From: Ensifer adhaerens
Lineage (GTDB): Bacteria; Pseudomonadota; Alphaproteobacteria; Rhizobiales; Rhizobiaceae
DNA: 64,000 nt
Assembly: GCF_002940685.1 (NCBI RefSeq)
Contig: NZ_PNFP01000007.1
Span: forward strand, 248,001-312,000
Direction: 5' to 3'
Positions 17,309 to 27,828 of this stretch are shown piece after piece (the stretch's first letter is position 1; every line of letters starts with the position of its first letter). Below the pieces are notes generated by a model that ran no database searches, was not told where the DNA came from, and worked only from the letters and a program-made list of their open reading frames with translations. The position numbers and the translations under genes were made by a program.

Positions 17309-18907
17309 ATGGCTTCACTTAAACTCAACCTCCGCGCTGCCGCGCTGATCGGCTCGCTGCTCATCGGAGCAAGCCCGGCACTCGCCGAAGCTGTCCTGCA
17401 TCGCGGCAACGCAGGTGAGCCGCAGACGCTCGACCAGCACCACACCTCGATCAACATCGAAGCGTTCATCCTCAAGGACCTCTACGAAGGCCTGACGATC
17501 TATGACGCCTCTGCAAAGATCGTCCCGGGTGTTGCCGAAACGTGGGAACTCTCCGACGACGGTACGGTCTACACCTTCAAGCTGCGCGCCGATGCAAAGT
17601 GGTCGGACGGTTCGCCGGTAACGGCAGAAGACTTTGTCTTCTCCTTCCGTCGCGTCGAAGACCCGAAGACGGCTGCCGGTTACGCCAACATTCTCTTCCC
17701 CATCAAGAACGCCGAAAAGGTCAACAAGGGCGAACTGCCGACCGACCAGCTGGGCATAAAGGCGATCGACGAAAAGACCGTCGAGATCACGCTTGAGCGT
17801 CCGACCCCATTCTTCCTCGAACTCCTGGCGCACCAGACCGCACTTCCGGTCAGCAAGGCAAGCGTCGAAAAGAACGGCGCAGACTTCGTCAAGCCGGGCG
17901 TCATGGTCTCGAACGGCGCGTTTTCTCTCCAGGCCCACGTTCCTAACGACAGCCTGACCGTCGTCAAGAACGCCAACTACTGGGATGCGGCCAACGTCAA
18001 GCTCGACAAGGTCATCTTCTACCCGATCGACGACCAGGCCGCGTCTGTTCGTCGCTTCGAAGCCAAGGAAATGGACCTCGTCTATAACTTCTCGGCCGAC
18101 CAGATCGACCGCCTGCGCACGTCCTACGGCGAGCAGGTCCATGTATCGCCGTCGCTTGCGACCTACTACTACGCCTTCGACACCCGCCAGGAGCCCTATA
18201 GCGACGTCCGCGTCCGCCAGGCGCTTTCCATGGCTGTCGACCGCGACTTCCTTGCCAAGGAAATCTACGCGGGCTCGCAGCTGCCGGCCTATTCGATGGT
18301 CCCCCCGGGCATCGAAAGCTACGGTGAGCCGTCCAAGGCCGAGTTCGGCACGCTGTCGCAGCTCGACCGCGAAGACAAGGCCATTGCCCTGATGAAGGAA
18401 GCGGGCTACGGCGAAGGTGGCAAGCCGCTCGATATCGAGCTGCGCTACAACACCAACCCGAACCACGAGCGCGTCGCAACGGCTGTTGCCGACATGTGGA
18501 AGAACACCTTCGGCGCCAAGGTGTCGCTGGTGAACCTCGACGTGTCCTCGCACTACGCGTACCTGCAGGAAGGCGGCAAGTTCAACGTTGCCCGCGCCGG
18601 CTGGCAGGCTGACTACGCGGACGCCGAGAACTTCCTGGCGCTCAGCGTCGGCTCCAACAAGACCTTCAACTACGGCCACTTCGAAAACGCTGAATTCGAC
18701 GGCCTGATGAAGAAGTCCTACGACGAGCAGGATCCGGCCGCTCGCTCGAAGCTGATGCATGACGCCGAAGCGCTGCTGATGAAGGAACAGCCGATCGCTC
18801 CGCTTCTGACCCAGGCCGACCTGTGGCTCGTCGCCAGCCGCGTCAAGGGCTGGGCGGACAATGCTCCGAACGAGCACCTCAGCAAGTTCCTGAGCATCGC
18901 CGAATAA
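17309..18907 (+). CDS. oppA: Oligopeptide ABC transporter, substrate-binding protein (OppA-like)
   Basis: A 532-residue family 5 extracellular solute-binding protein. A Sec signal peptide occupies residues 1-26 (hydrophobic core AAALIGSLLIG, cleavage after PALA). The mature part shows the family features EPQTLDQHHTS, LYEGLTIYD, VAETWELSDDGTVYTFKLR and SDGSPVTAEDFVFSFRR. It binds peptides in the periplasm and delivers them to the OppBC-ATPase complex encoded next. The ATG follows a strong GGGGAAGGAGAG ribosome site. A long AT-rich leader precedes it and a strong hairpin follows its stop codon, a common way to keep the binding protein more abundant than the membrane parts. Confidence 0.92.
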   Translation: MASLKLNLRAAALIGSLLIGASPALAEAVLHRGNAGEPQTLDQHHTSINIEAFILKDLYEGLTIYDASAKIVPGVAETWELSDDGTVYTFKLRADAKWSDGSPVTAEDFVFSFRRVEDPKTAAGYANILFPIKNAEKVNKGELPTDQLGIKAIDEKTVEITLERPTPFFLELLAHQTALPVSKASVEKNGADFVKPGVMVSNGAFSLQAHVPNDSLTVVKNANYWDAANVKLDKVIFYPIDDQAASVRRFEAKEMDLVYNFSADQIDRLRTSYGEQVHVSPSLATYYYAFDTRQEPYSDVRVRQALSMAVDRDFLAKEIYAGSQLPAYSMVPPGIESYGEPSKAEFGTLSQLDREDKAIALMKEAGYGEGGKPLDIELRYNTNPNHERVATAVADMWKNTFGAKVSLVNLDVSSHYAYLQEGGKFNVARAGWQADYADAENFLALSVGSNKTFNYGHFENAEFDGLMKKSYDEQDPAARSKLMHDAEALLMKEQPIAPLLTQADLWLVASRVKGWADNAPNEHLSKFLSIAE

Positions 18908-18917
18908 CGAGAAGAGA

Positions 18918-18945
18918 CGACGCGCGGCCAAAAGGTCGCGCGTCG
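18918..18945 (+). terminator. Intercistronic hairpin between oppA and oppB
   Basis: Arms 18918-18929 and 18934-18945 pair over 12 bp (one G-U pair) with an AAAA tetraloop, 10 bp after the oppA stop. There is no U-tract, so it is more likely an mRNA 3'-stabiliser or partial attenuator than a full terminator. Confidence 0.65.
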
Positions 18946-18961
18946 CCTCCGGAGTACGACC

Positions 18962-19885
18962 ATGATTTCCTTCATCCTTCGCCGATTGGCGAGTGCGGTG
19001 CCGACGTTGTTTATCGTCGTCACCATTTCGTTTTTCCTGATGCGGTTCGCCCCCGGTGGCCCCTTCAACCTCGAGCGTCCTCTTCCGCCACAAACGATGG
19101 CGAACCTGATGAAGACGTATCAGCTCGACCAGCCCCTTTGGCGCCAATACACGCACTATCTCAGCAATGCGGTGACCGGCGACTTCGGCCCGAGCTATGT
19201 CTATAAGGACAACAACGTCGCTGAACTGATCGGCAAGGGTCTGCCCTATTCGATGGAGCTCGGCTTCTACGCTCTGCTCGTCGCGCTGATCGGCGGTGTT
19301 ACCGCCGGGACGATCGCCGCGCTCCGGCAGAACAGCGCGCTTGATTTCGCCATCATGTCGTTCTCGACGATCGGCGTCACGGTCCCCAACTTCGTGGTGG
19401 GACCGGTGCTCACGCTCGTCTTTGCGATCGTGCTTGCCTGGCTGCCGGCCGGCGGCTGGGGCGACGGGTCCCTGCGCTTCCTGATCCTGCCGATGATCGC
19501 ACTGGCATTGCCGCAGCTTGCGGTCTTTGCCCGGCTCACGCGCGGCTCGATGATCGAGGCGCTTCATACCGACCATATCCGAACGGCGAAGGCCTATGGC
19601 CTGCCATCGCGAACGGTGGTGGTCACCCATGCGATGCGTGGCGCCATGCTGCCGGTCGTCTCCTATCTGGCGCCCTGTGCTGCGGCACTTCTGACCGGCT
19701 CGGCCGTTGTCGAGACGATCTTCACCATTCCGGGCGTCGGCCGCTACTTCGTTCTCGGAGCGATCAACCGCGATTACACGCTGGTGATGGGCACGGTCAT
19801 TCTCGTCGCCATCTTCGTCATCATCTTCAATCTCCTGGTCGACATTCTCTACGGCCTGCTCGATCCGAGGGTTCGCCATGACTGA
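18962..19885 (+). CDS. oppB: Oligopeptide ABC transporter permease (OppB-like)
   Basis: A 307-residue inner-membrane permease of the Opp/Dpp family with the usual six transmembrane segments. The N-terminus (ILRRLASAVPTLFIVVTISF) is the typical first helix. The cytoplasmic EAA loop, about residues 200-220 (IRTAKAYGLPSRTVVVTHAM), is the site that docks on the ATPase. It reaches the family's expected length. It overlaps the next permease gene by 8 bp, indicating translational coupling. It forms the peptide channel with OppC. Confidence 0.93.
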   Translation: MISFILRRLASAVPTLFIVVTISFFLMRFAPGGPFNLERPLPPQTMANLMKTYQLDQPLWRQYTHYLSNAVTGDFGPSYVYKDNNVAELIGKGLPYSMELGFYALLVALIGGVTAGTIAALRQNSALDFAIMSFSTIGVTVPNFVVGPVLTLVFAIVLAWLPAGGWGDGSLRFLILPMIALALPQLAVFARLTRGSMIEALHTDHIRTAKAYGLPSRTVVVTHAMRGAMLPVVSYLAPCAAALLTGSAVVETIFTIPGVGRYFVLGAINRDYTLVMGTVILVAIFVIIFNLLVDILYGLLDPRVRHD

Positions 19886-21008
19886 TATCGCCCAGACCCC
19901 GGCGGTCACGCCGGAAACGAAGGGGCGAAGCCTCTTCCAGCTCGCGGCCATGCGCTTCAAGCGCAACCGCGCCGCCATGGCCAGCTGCTTCATGCTGGCC
20001 CTGATCGCACTGTTCTCGTTCCTCGGTCCGTTTTTCGTTCCGCACACTTACGACCAGGTGTTCCCGTCCTACGTGAACACCAGCCCAAGCCTCGAACCGC
20101 GCCCCGATACGTCCACGCTGCAAGGCGTCGTGGAAGGGGTCGCGTCCCGCGCCCGCGTCACCCTCAAGGAGTTCAATCTCGAGGGCGAGACCTTCACCGC
20201 GACGATCACCTCGGAACAACCGATCGATGCCCGCGCGACGCGCTACTTCGACCGTGCCAACGAGTTCCGTGACACGCAGGTCGTGGCAACGGAAGACAAC
20301 GGCAAGACGCTGAAAGTGACCGGCCAGGTCAACCGGGAATACTTCCCCTTCGGTACCGATTCCAACGGCCGCGACCTGCTCGTTCGCGTCATGCTTGGCG
20401 GCCAGATCTCGATCGCCGTCGGTCTGCTTGCAAGTCTCGTCTCGCTCGGCATCGGCGTCGTCTATGGCGCCACCTCGGGCTATATCGGCGGCCGCGTCGA
20501 CAACGTCATGATGCGCCTCGTCGAGATCCTCTATTCTCTGCCCTTCGTGTTCCTCGTCGTCGTGCTCGTGGTGTTCTTCGGCCGCTCGTTCATCCTGATC
20601 TTCCTGGTGATCGGCGCGGTGGAATGGCTCGACATGGCCCGTATCGTGCGCGGACAGACACTGGCGCTGAAACGTCGAGAATTTGTCGGCGCCGCGCAGG
20701 CGCTCGGCCTGACCGACTGGCAGATCATCCGCCGGCACATCATCCCCAACACGATTGGTCCGGTCATCGTCTTCGTGACCGTCGTCGTGCCGAAGGTGAT
20801 CCTGCTCGAGAGCTTCCTCTCCTTCCTCGGTCTTGGCGTCCAGGCGCCGCTGACGAGCTGGGGGGCGCTGATCTCGGAAGGCGCAAACAACATCCAGTCG
20901 GCGCCGTGGCTGCTTATCTTCCCAGCCATCTTCTTCGTCCTGACGCTGTTCTCGCTGAATTTCATTGGCGACGGCCTGCGCGACGCGCTCGACCCGAAGG
21001 ATCGCTGA
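19878..21008 (+). CDS. oppC: Oligopeptide ABC transporter permease (OppC-like) with extended periplasmic insert
   Basis: A 376-residue permease, longer than the usual 290-310 of OppC. After the first membrane helix (CFMLALIALFSFLGPFFV) there is an insert of roughly 90 polar residues (about 55-150), predicted periplasmic. The conserved block FPFGTDSNGRDLLVRVMLGGQ-like region and the remaining helices follow, with an EAA loop (VGAAQALGLTDWQIIRRH). The start overlaps oppB by 8 bp; the stop is 1 bp before the ATPase gene. The insert may contact the binding protein; its role is unknown. Confidence 0.92.
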   Translation: MTDIAQTPAVTPETKGRSLFQLAAMRFKRNRAAMASCFMLALIALFSFLGPFFVPHTYDQVFPSYVNTSPSLEPRPDTSTLQGVVEGVASRARVTLKEFNLEGETFTATITSEQPIDARATRYFDRANEFRDTQVVATEDNGKTLKVTGQVNREYFPFGTDSNGRDLLVRVMLGGQISIAVGLLASLVSLGIGVVYGATSGYIGGRVDNVMMRLVEILYSLPFVFLVVVLVVFFGRSFILIFLVIGAVEWLDMARIVRGQTLALKRREFVGAAQALGLTDWQIIRRHIIPNTIGPVIVFVTVVVPKVILLESFLSFLGLGVQAPLTSWGALISEGANNIQSAPWLLIFPAIFFVLTLFSLNFIGDGLRDALDPKDR

Positions 21009-21009
21009 C

Positions 21010-22611
<1,602 letters not shown>

Positions 22612-22633
22612 ACAAACCTGCCTTGAAAGTTTG

Positions 22634-22668
22634 ACGGGGACGCGAGCGATCGCGTCCCCGTTTTCGTT
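22634..22668 (+). terminator. Rho-independent terminator of the opp operon
   Basis: A perfect 12-bp stem (ACGGGGACGCGA at 22634-22645 and its complement at 22650-22661), a GCGA tetraloop, then TTTCGTT. It lies 22 bp after the operon's last stop codon. Confidence 0.88.
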
Positions 22669-22836
22669 GCCGCGTTGGCGGGCATTTATGGATCCGTCAC
22701 ATGTGTGTGGCTTTCTTTGAGCCTGGCTTTTGCGACCGTCCGTATGGTTCATTGTCGGCGGTCGCTTCCAAGGCAGCCACGTGGCTGAGCGGTGGCCGTG
22801 AAGGAGCGGATCAGCGGTTTAACGAGAGACGGGCCA

Positions 22837-23238
22837 ATGCTCCATCATATCGAGATCTATGTTTCGAACCTTGATAGCTCCCATGCATTCTGGACGTCCC
22901 TGCTCGCGCAGGTCGGATACGAAGAAAGCGGTCGTTGGAGTGACGGTTTCTCGCTCGCCCATGGCGACGATGCCTACCTGACATTCGTCGAGGTCAGCGA
23001 GAAGCATGCCTCCCGCGACTACCACCGCTGCGGGGTCGGTCTCAATCACCTGGCGTTTCGTGTGAAGGACCGCGAGACGGTCGACCGGCTGCGGGCCTAC
23101 TGCCGGGAGAACCGCATCTCTTGCCTCTACGAGGATCGATACCCATTCGCAAACGGCGGAAGCGACTACTACGCGCTGTTCGTCGAAGATCCGGATCGCA
23201 TCAAGGTCGAATTCGTTGCCCCTCCGACCGCCGGGTAG
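22837..23238 (+). CDS. VOC-family protein (glyoxalase/dioxygenase fold)
   Basis: A 133-residue single-domain vicinal-oxygen-chelate protein. It starts MLHHIEIYVSNLDSSHAFW, whose first histidine is a typical metal ligand. GLNHLAFRV (second histidine) follows mid-protein, and the protein ends YYALFVEDPDRIKVEFV with a glutamate ligand. Such proteins include glyoxalases, antibiotic-binding proteins and small dioxygenases, so the reaction cannot be named. The ATG at 22837 gives the family start; an in-frame GTG 45 bp upstream would add residues unlike the family. It is monocistronic, in a 200-bp gap after the opp terminator, and convergent with the DctD-like gene. Confidence 0.85.
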   Translation: MLHHIEIYVSNLDSSHAFWTSLLAQVGYEESGRWSDGFSLAHGDDAYLTFVEVSEKHASRDYHRCGVGLNHLAFRVKDRETVDRLRAYCRENRISCLYEDRYPFANGGSDYYALFVEDPDRIKVEFVAPPTAG

Positions 23239-23345
23239 GGCGGGGCCGGAACCCGCTCGGCCGCGCTTCAGCGCATTGAAGGCGGCGCGGCAGTTTGCAC
23301 CGGAAAAGCCGGTCCGCGGCCCTAGGTGGCCACCAACCGGGTGGG

Positions 23346-24707
23346 TCAGGGCTCGCCGTCGGCGGAAAAATCCGCGGCGACAAGCTTCTTGTCGAGCCCG
23401 AACTTCTGCATCTTTTCGTAGAGTGTCTTGCGCGAGATGCCGAGCGACTCATAGACCGGTTTCAGCGCCCCGCCATGCGCGGCGATGGCGCTGGCGATGA
23501 GACCTTTTTCATAGGCAGCCACCCTGTCGGCGAGGCGGTTGCCGTTCTCCAATCTCGCGGTATCGTCGGGAGCGGCGTCGAGCCCCAGCACCAGGCGCTC
23601 GGCGGCATTGCGCAGTTCGCGTACATTGCCCGGCCAGTCGCGCTCGGCGATATCCGCCAGCATGGATTGGGAAACCTCCACCTCATCCCGGCCGTAGCGG
23701 GCAGCCGATTCCCTGATCAGTTGCAGGAAGAGTAGCGGAATGTCGGTTCGGCGTTGCGCAAGCGAGGGAACCCTCAGCGTCGCGACGTTGAGGCGGTAGA
23801 GGAGGTCGGCGCGGAAACGCCCGGCCGCCACTTCCTTTTCGAGATCGACCTTGCTGGTGGCGATGAAGCGAACGTCGAGCGGCACCTGCTCGTTCGATCC
23901 GAGCCGGGTGATCACACGCTCCTGCAGCACGCGCAGAAACTTTGCCTGCAGGTCGAAGGGCATCGAACCGATCTCGTCGAGCAGGATCGTGCCGCCGCGG
24001 CCATGCTCGAACTTGCCGTAGCGCGGGCGGATGGCGCCGGGAAAGGCGCCTGGCTCATGGCCGAAGAGCTCGCTTTCGATCAGGTTCTCCGGCAGTGCGG
24101 CGCAGTTGATGGCGATGAAGGGGCTGTTGGCGCGGGCGCTGAGATCATGCAGCGTGCGGGCCAGAACCTCCTTGCCGACACCCGTGTCGCCGATGATCAG
24201 CGTATCGGCGTCGGCCGCGCCGAGGGCGCGGATGCGGTAGCGCAGGTCGACCATGACCTGGCTTCGGCCAGGGAGCCGCTGCTCGATGTCGTCGCGCTTG
24301 CCCGCGACGGCTTTCAGCCGACGGTTCTCGAGCACGAGCGCGCGCCAGTCCAGCGCCCGGCGGATCGTGCCGGCGAGCATCTGCGCCGCAAACGGCTTCT
24401 CGACGAAGTCATAGGCGCCTTCGCGCATGGCACGAACGGCGAGCTGCACGTCGCCATGGCCGGTGATGAGGATGACCGGAACCTCCGCGTCGATCTCGCG
24501 GATCCGCTGCAAGAGGGTCATGCCGTCCATGCCGGGCATGCGGATATCGCTGATCACGACGCCGGCAAAACTGTAGCTGATGAATTCGAGCGCGTGTTCG
24601 GCGGCCGAAAAGGCATCGACACGGAAACCGGCGAGCTCCAGCGCCTGTGCGCTCGAATGGCGCACATCCTCTTCGTCGTCGACGAGCAGGATCCGGCTCT
24701 CGATCAT
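23346..24707 (-). CDS. DctD-like sigma-54-dependent response regulator with GAFPGA loop
   Basis: A 453-residue NtrC-family activator. The receiver domain covers residues 1-120 (phosphoacceptor D54 in ISDIRMPGMDG). The AAA+ ATPase covers about 145-385 (Walker A GDTGVGKE at 173-180, Walker B GGTILLDEI), and a Fis-type helix-turn-helix is at the C-terminus (LGISRKTLYEKMQKFG). The sigma-54-contacting loop, normally GAFTGA, reads GAFPGA at residues 220-225 (codon CCC at 24039-24041). Length and sequence resemble DctD, the activator of C4-dicarboxylate transport. Its start overlaps the sensor kinase stop by 4 bp. No dctA transporter gene is adjacent, so the regulon is unknown and it may be a DctD paralogue. 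Confidence 0.9.
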   Translation of the reverse strand: MIESRILLVDDEEDVRHSSAQALELAGFRVDAFSAAEHALEFISYSFAGVVISDIRMPGMDGMTLLQRIREIDAEVPVILITGHGDVQLAVRAMREGAYDFVEKPFAAQMLAGTIRRALDWRALVLENRRLKAVAGKRDDIEQRLPGRSQVMVDLRYRIRALGAADADTLIIGDTGVGKEVLARTLHDLSARANSPFIAINCAALPENLIESELFGHEPGAFPGAIRPRYGKFEHGRGGTILLDEIGSMPFDLQAKFLRVLQERVITRLGSNEQVPLDVRFIATSKVDLEKEVAAGRFRADLLYRLNVATLRVPSLAQRRTDIPLLFLQLIRESAARYGRDEVEVSQSMLADIAERDWPGNVRELRNAAERLVLGLDAAPDDTARLENGNRLADRVAAYEKGLIASAIAAHGGALKPVYESLGISRKTLYEKMQKFGLDKKLVAADFSADGEP

Positions 24708-26530
24708 TCGGCAGCCTCCCGGGCATCGCTGTTGTCGGCGGCGAGTTCGATGCGGAACTCGGCACCTCCTTCCGCAAGGTTAGTGGCGACAAGGCTTCCA
24801 CCGAAATCCTTGATAATGTTATAGGAAATCGAGAGCCCAAGGCCCAGCCCCTTGCCGACGCCCTTTGTGGAAAAGAACGGGTCGAAGATACGTTCGGCAA
24901 TCGCCGGCGCAATGCCCGGGCCGCGGTCGCTGACGGTCAGAACCACCTTGTGGTCTTCCTGTCGCGCGCGAAGGCGAATGGTGCGATCGTCGAGGCCTTC
25001 GACGGCATCGGCGGCATTGGAGATGATGTTGACGAGCACTTGCTGCAGGCGGACCGAGCCGGCGCGCACGACGAGTGGCGTGTCGCCGAGATCGATGTCG
25101 ATGATCGCCTGAGCCGCCTTCAGCCGAACCGATACGATCTCCATCGTATCGCGCACCACCTCTTCGACTGGAACCGGGCCGAGTTTCTCGTTCGGTTTGC
25201 GCGCGAAGTTGCGCAGGTGCTTGCTGATCGCCGCCATGCGGTCGACAAGGCCGGAGATGCGGCGGATATTGTCGGTCGCCTCGTCCGACCGACCGCGCTC
25301 GATCAGCAGTGCCGCGCTGTCCGCATAGGTCTTGGCGGCGGCAAGCGGCTGGTTGAATTCGTGCGAGAGGGCTGCGGACATCTGCCCAAGCCCTGCCAGC
25401 TTCCCGGCCTGGATCAGGTCGGCCTGTGTCCGGCGAAGCTGCTTTTCCGTCAGCCGCCGCTCGGCGATCTCTTCCTCGATCTGGGCGTTGACGCGCGCGA
25501 GGTCGGCGGTGCGTTCGTCGACCCGGCGTTCCAACTCGGCCTGCGCCTCCGCCTGCATCGACAGGCGCTCGTTGAGCCGTGCCCGCCGCTGGAGAATGAT
25601 GGCGACGCCCAGGCCGGCAAGGCACAGCAGGAGCAGGGCGGCGATAACAGTCGTCAGGGCCTGTGTTCGCACCGACGCCGTATCGACAAGGACGTTCACC
25701 GTCCAGTCGGCATCCGGCATCTGCCGCGAAAGCATCAGATACTCGCGGCTCGAGTTCCCGGTCGTCACGGCGAGGAAATGGTGGTCGGACGAGAAGCGCT
25801 CCGACACGGGAAGGGCGCGCACGGTCGCGTCGGCGTAGCGCCTGGAGGCTTCGGTTCGCGCCAGCCGTTCCGATGTCAGCGGCAGGATCGAAGCGTAGAG
25901 CCACGCCGGATCGCCGGACATGAAGATGATTCCCTCCGGGTCGGAGACGAAGATCTTGTACTCGCCGCCCTGCCAGGAGGCTTCGATGCGCTCGACATCG
26001 ACCTTGAACACCATGACGCCGCGGATCTCGTTTCCAACCCGGATCGGCGAACCAAAAAAATAGCCGCGTTTCAGCGAGGTGGTTCCAAGCGCATAGAACC
26101 GCGACTGCTGCCCGCGAAGCGCTTCCTGGAAATAGGGCCTGTAACTGAAGTTCTGCCCGATGAAACTGGTCGGCCCGTCATAGTTGCTGGCCGCGATAGT
26201 ATTGCCATCCGGCATGATCACGTAGATGTCCGAGGACTGCAGAAGACCGTTGATGTCCTTGAGGTAGGTGTTGACGGCCTCGCGCAGCCGCCGGTCCCGC
26301 GGGCGGGTGACGAGTTCGCGGACATCCTCGTGATCGGCGATCAGCGCCGGCAGCGCCTGGTAGCGGTTGAGATGGCCGTCGAGCGCGTTGACGGCGAGGC
26401 GCAATGCCGTGGTCGCCTGAGATCCTGCCTCACGCAAGTAGCTGTCGGTCGTGACCGCATAGCCTTTCCATGCCAGCATAGCTGCAAGTAGTGGCAACAG
26501 CAGGAATGCAAGGACCAGGCGATGTTTCAC
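24704..26530 (-). CDS. DctB-like sensor histidine kinase
   Basis: A 608-residue membrane kinase. TM1 is at residues about 5-24. A periplasmic double-Cache sensor covers about 30-285 and contains the DctB-like stretch SNYDGPTSFIGQNFSYRPYF, the region that binds C4-dicarboxylates in DctB. TM2 (about 289-312), a coiled coil (320-375), the HisKA motif ALSHEFNQPL (H390) and a HATPase domain (NIISNAADAVEG, DRGPGI, GLGLGLS) follow. It would phosphorylate the DctD-like regulator encoded downstream with 4-bp overlap. The ligand is probably a small carboxylate; the absence of dctA beside it leaves the target open. It is divergent from a ring-cleaving dioxygenase gene. Confidence 0.9.
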   Translation of the reverse strand: MKHRLVLAFLLLPLLAAMLAWKGYAVTTDSYLREAGSQATTALRLAVNALDGHLNRYQALPALIADHEDVRELVTRPRDRRLREAVNTYLKDINGLLQSSDIYVIMPDGNTIAASNYDGPTSFIGQNFSYRPYFQEALRGQQSRFYALGTTSLKRGYFFGSPIRVGNEIRGVMVFKVDVERIEASWQGGEYKIFVSDPEGIIFMSGDPAWLYASILPLTSERLARTEASRRYADATVRALPVSERFSSDHHFLAVTTGNSSREYLMLSRQMPDADWTVNVLVDTASVRTQALTTVIAALLLLCLAGLGVAIILQRRARLNERLSMQAEAQAELERRVDERTADLARVNAQIEEEIAERRLTEKQLRRTQADLIQAGKLAGLGQMSAALSHEFNQPLAAAKTYADSAALLIERGRSDEATDNIRRISGLVDRMAAISKHLRNFARKPNEKLGPVPVEEVVRDTMEIVSVRLKAAQAIIDIDLGDTPLVVRAGSVRLQQVLVNIISNAADAVEGLDDRTIRLRARQEDHKVVLTVSDRGPGIAPAIAERIFDPFFSTKGVGKGLGLGLSISYNIIKDFGGSLVATNLAEGGAEFRIELAADNSDAREAAE

Positions 26531-26647
26531 AGATATCCGCGCCCCTCCTCGCGTCGTTGCACAAAATGCAGCCGGCCAATCTTAAGCATCGGTGCGAGGG
26601 GTCACAAGCCGTCGCCGAAGTCCATGTCTGTTGACGAATATCTGGTG

Positions 26648-26668
26648 TTGTCAATGAAATGTTGACAA
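26648..26668. promoter_or_regulatory. Inverted repeat TTGTCAA-N7-TTGACAA upstream of the dioxygenase gene
   Basis: Perfect 7-bp arms at 26648-26654 and 26662-26668 in the 228-bp region between the divergent DctB-like and dioxygenase genes. A further TGTTGAC half-site lies at about 26629. The centre is about 100 bp before the dioxygenase ATG. It is a good operator candidate, but no dedicated regulator gene is adjacent other than the two-component pair. Confidence 0.5.
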
Positions 26669-26758
26669 TGCGTTTGGTCGCGGCCGTCTTCCGCTGGCGA
26701 ACGGATAGGCGCATCTAAGACCCAACGGAGCGCCCGGTGGCGCCGGAGAGAAAGGATC

Positions 26759-27697
26759 ATGGCAATGCTCAACCAGATCAAGGGTCTGCATCACGTCACC
26801 TCGATGGCGGACGATGCGCGCGAGAACAACCGGTTCTTCACCAAGTCGCTCGGCCTGCGCCGGGTCAAGAAGACGGTCAACTTCGATTCGCCGGACGTTT
26901 ATCACCTCTATTATGGCGACGAAGCCGGGACGCCGGGCACGGTCATGACCTATTTCCCATTCCCGCAGATGCCGCGTGGCCGCGCCGGCACCGGCGAAGT
27001 CGGGACCACGGTCTTCTCCGTACCTCAGGGCTCGCTCGGTTTTTGGAAGGAAAGGCTGGCCACGCTCGGGGTCACCGGTCTCAAGGACGAAGAGACATTC
27101 GGCGAAAAGCGCCTGAACTTTGCCGGTCCTGATGGCGACGGCTTTGCGCTTGTCGAAGTCAAGGATGATCGGCGCACGCCCTGGACGGAAGGCGGCATTT
27201 CGGAGGACCACGCGATCCGCGGCTTCCATTCCGCGGCGCTCCGTCTGCGTGACGAAGGTGCTACCGCCGAGCTTCTGAAGTTCATGGGCTACGAAGAGAT
27301 CGACCGCAAGGACGGCGTCACCCGTCTGATCGTACCCGGCGGCAACGATGCCAGCGTCATCGACCTCGAGACGATGCCGAACATCGGCCGGGCGTCCCAG
27401 GGCGCCGGCTCGGTGCACCACATCGCCTTCGCCGTCGAGAATCGCGAAAAGCAGCTCGAAGTGCGCAAGGCGCTGATGGACACGGGCTATCAGGTGACGC
27501 CGGTCATCGACCGCGACTACTTCTGGGCGATCTATTTCCGCACGCCGGGCGGCGTGCTGTTCGAGATTGCCACCAACGAGCCGGGTTTCGACCGGGACGA
27601 GGATCTCGCCCATCTCGGCGAGGCGCTGAAGCTGCCGCAGCAGCACAAGCACCTGCGCCCGATTCTGGAGAGCCACCTGCAGAAGATCGACGATTAA
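26759..27697 (+). CDS. Ring-cleaving dioxygenase, VOC family (MhqO-like)
   Basis: A 312-residue protein with two vicinal-oxygen-chelate modules. The start (LNQIKGLHHVTSMADDARENN) and the C-terminal module (VHHIAFAV, then FEIATNEPGF) carry the two histidines and one glutamate of an Fe(II) site. This is the layout of the hydroquinone-specific extradiol dioxygenases such as Bacillus MhqO and of PcpA/LinE. It probably opens hydroquinone or catechol rings. The ATG follows GAGAAAGG. A hydrolase gene of the MhqD type follows 131 bp downstream in the same direction, which strengthens the assignment. The substrate is inferred. Confidence 0.85.
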   Translation: MAMLNQIKGLHHVTSMADDARENNRFFTKSLGLRRVKKTVNFDSPDVYHLYYGDEAGTPGTVMTYFPFPQMPRGRAGTGEVGTTVFSVPQGSLGFWKERLATLGVTGLKDEETFGEKRLNFAGPDGDGFALVEVKDDRRTPWTEGGISEDHAIRGFHSAALRLRDEGATAELLKFMGYEEIDRKDGVTRLIVPGGNDASVIDLETMPNIGRASQGAGSVHHIAFAVENREKQLEVRKALMDTGYQVTPVIDRDYFWAIYFRTPGGVLFEIATNEPGFDRDEDLAHLGEALKLPQQHKHLRPILESHLQKIDD

Positions 27698-27828
27698 TGC
27701 CGCGAAAGTCAGCGGCCCGTATGGTTGCGGGCTTCTGCAACCCGGCGGTCCCCTCGGTTGAGAGGACGGCTTCAACGCTTTGAAATCAGGCAATTCCAGG
27801 CTTCTTCGAATTGCACCAGGAGATTGAA

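Noticed and set aside
17315-20047. 910-codon open frame on the - strand opposite the oppABC genes
   Set aside because: Composition is typical of an antisense shadow (His/Arg/Asp/Glu/Val-rich, no motifs), while the + strand encodes clear Opp proteins.
26690-26712. Sigma-54 (-24/-12) promoter before the dioxygenase gene
   Set aside because: TGGCGAACGG is followed by GG rather than GC at the required distance, so the invariant -12 element is missing.
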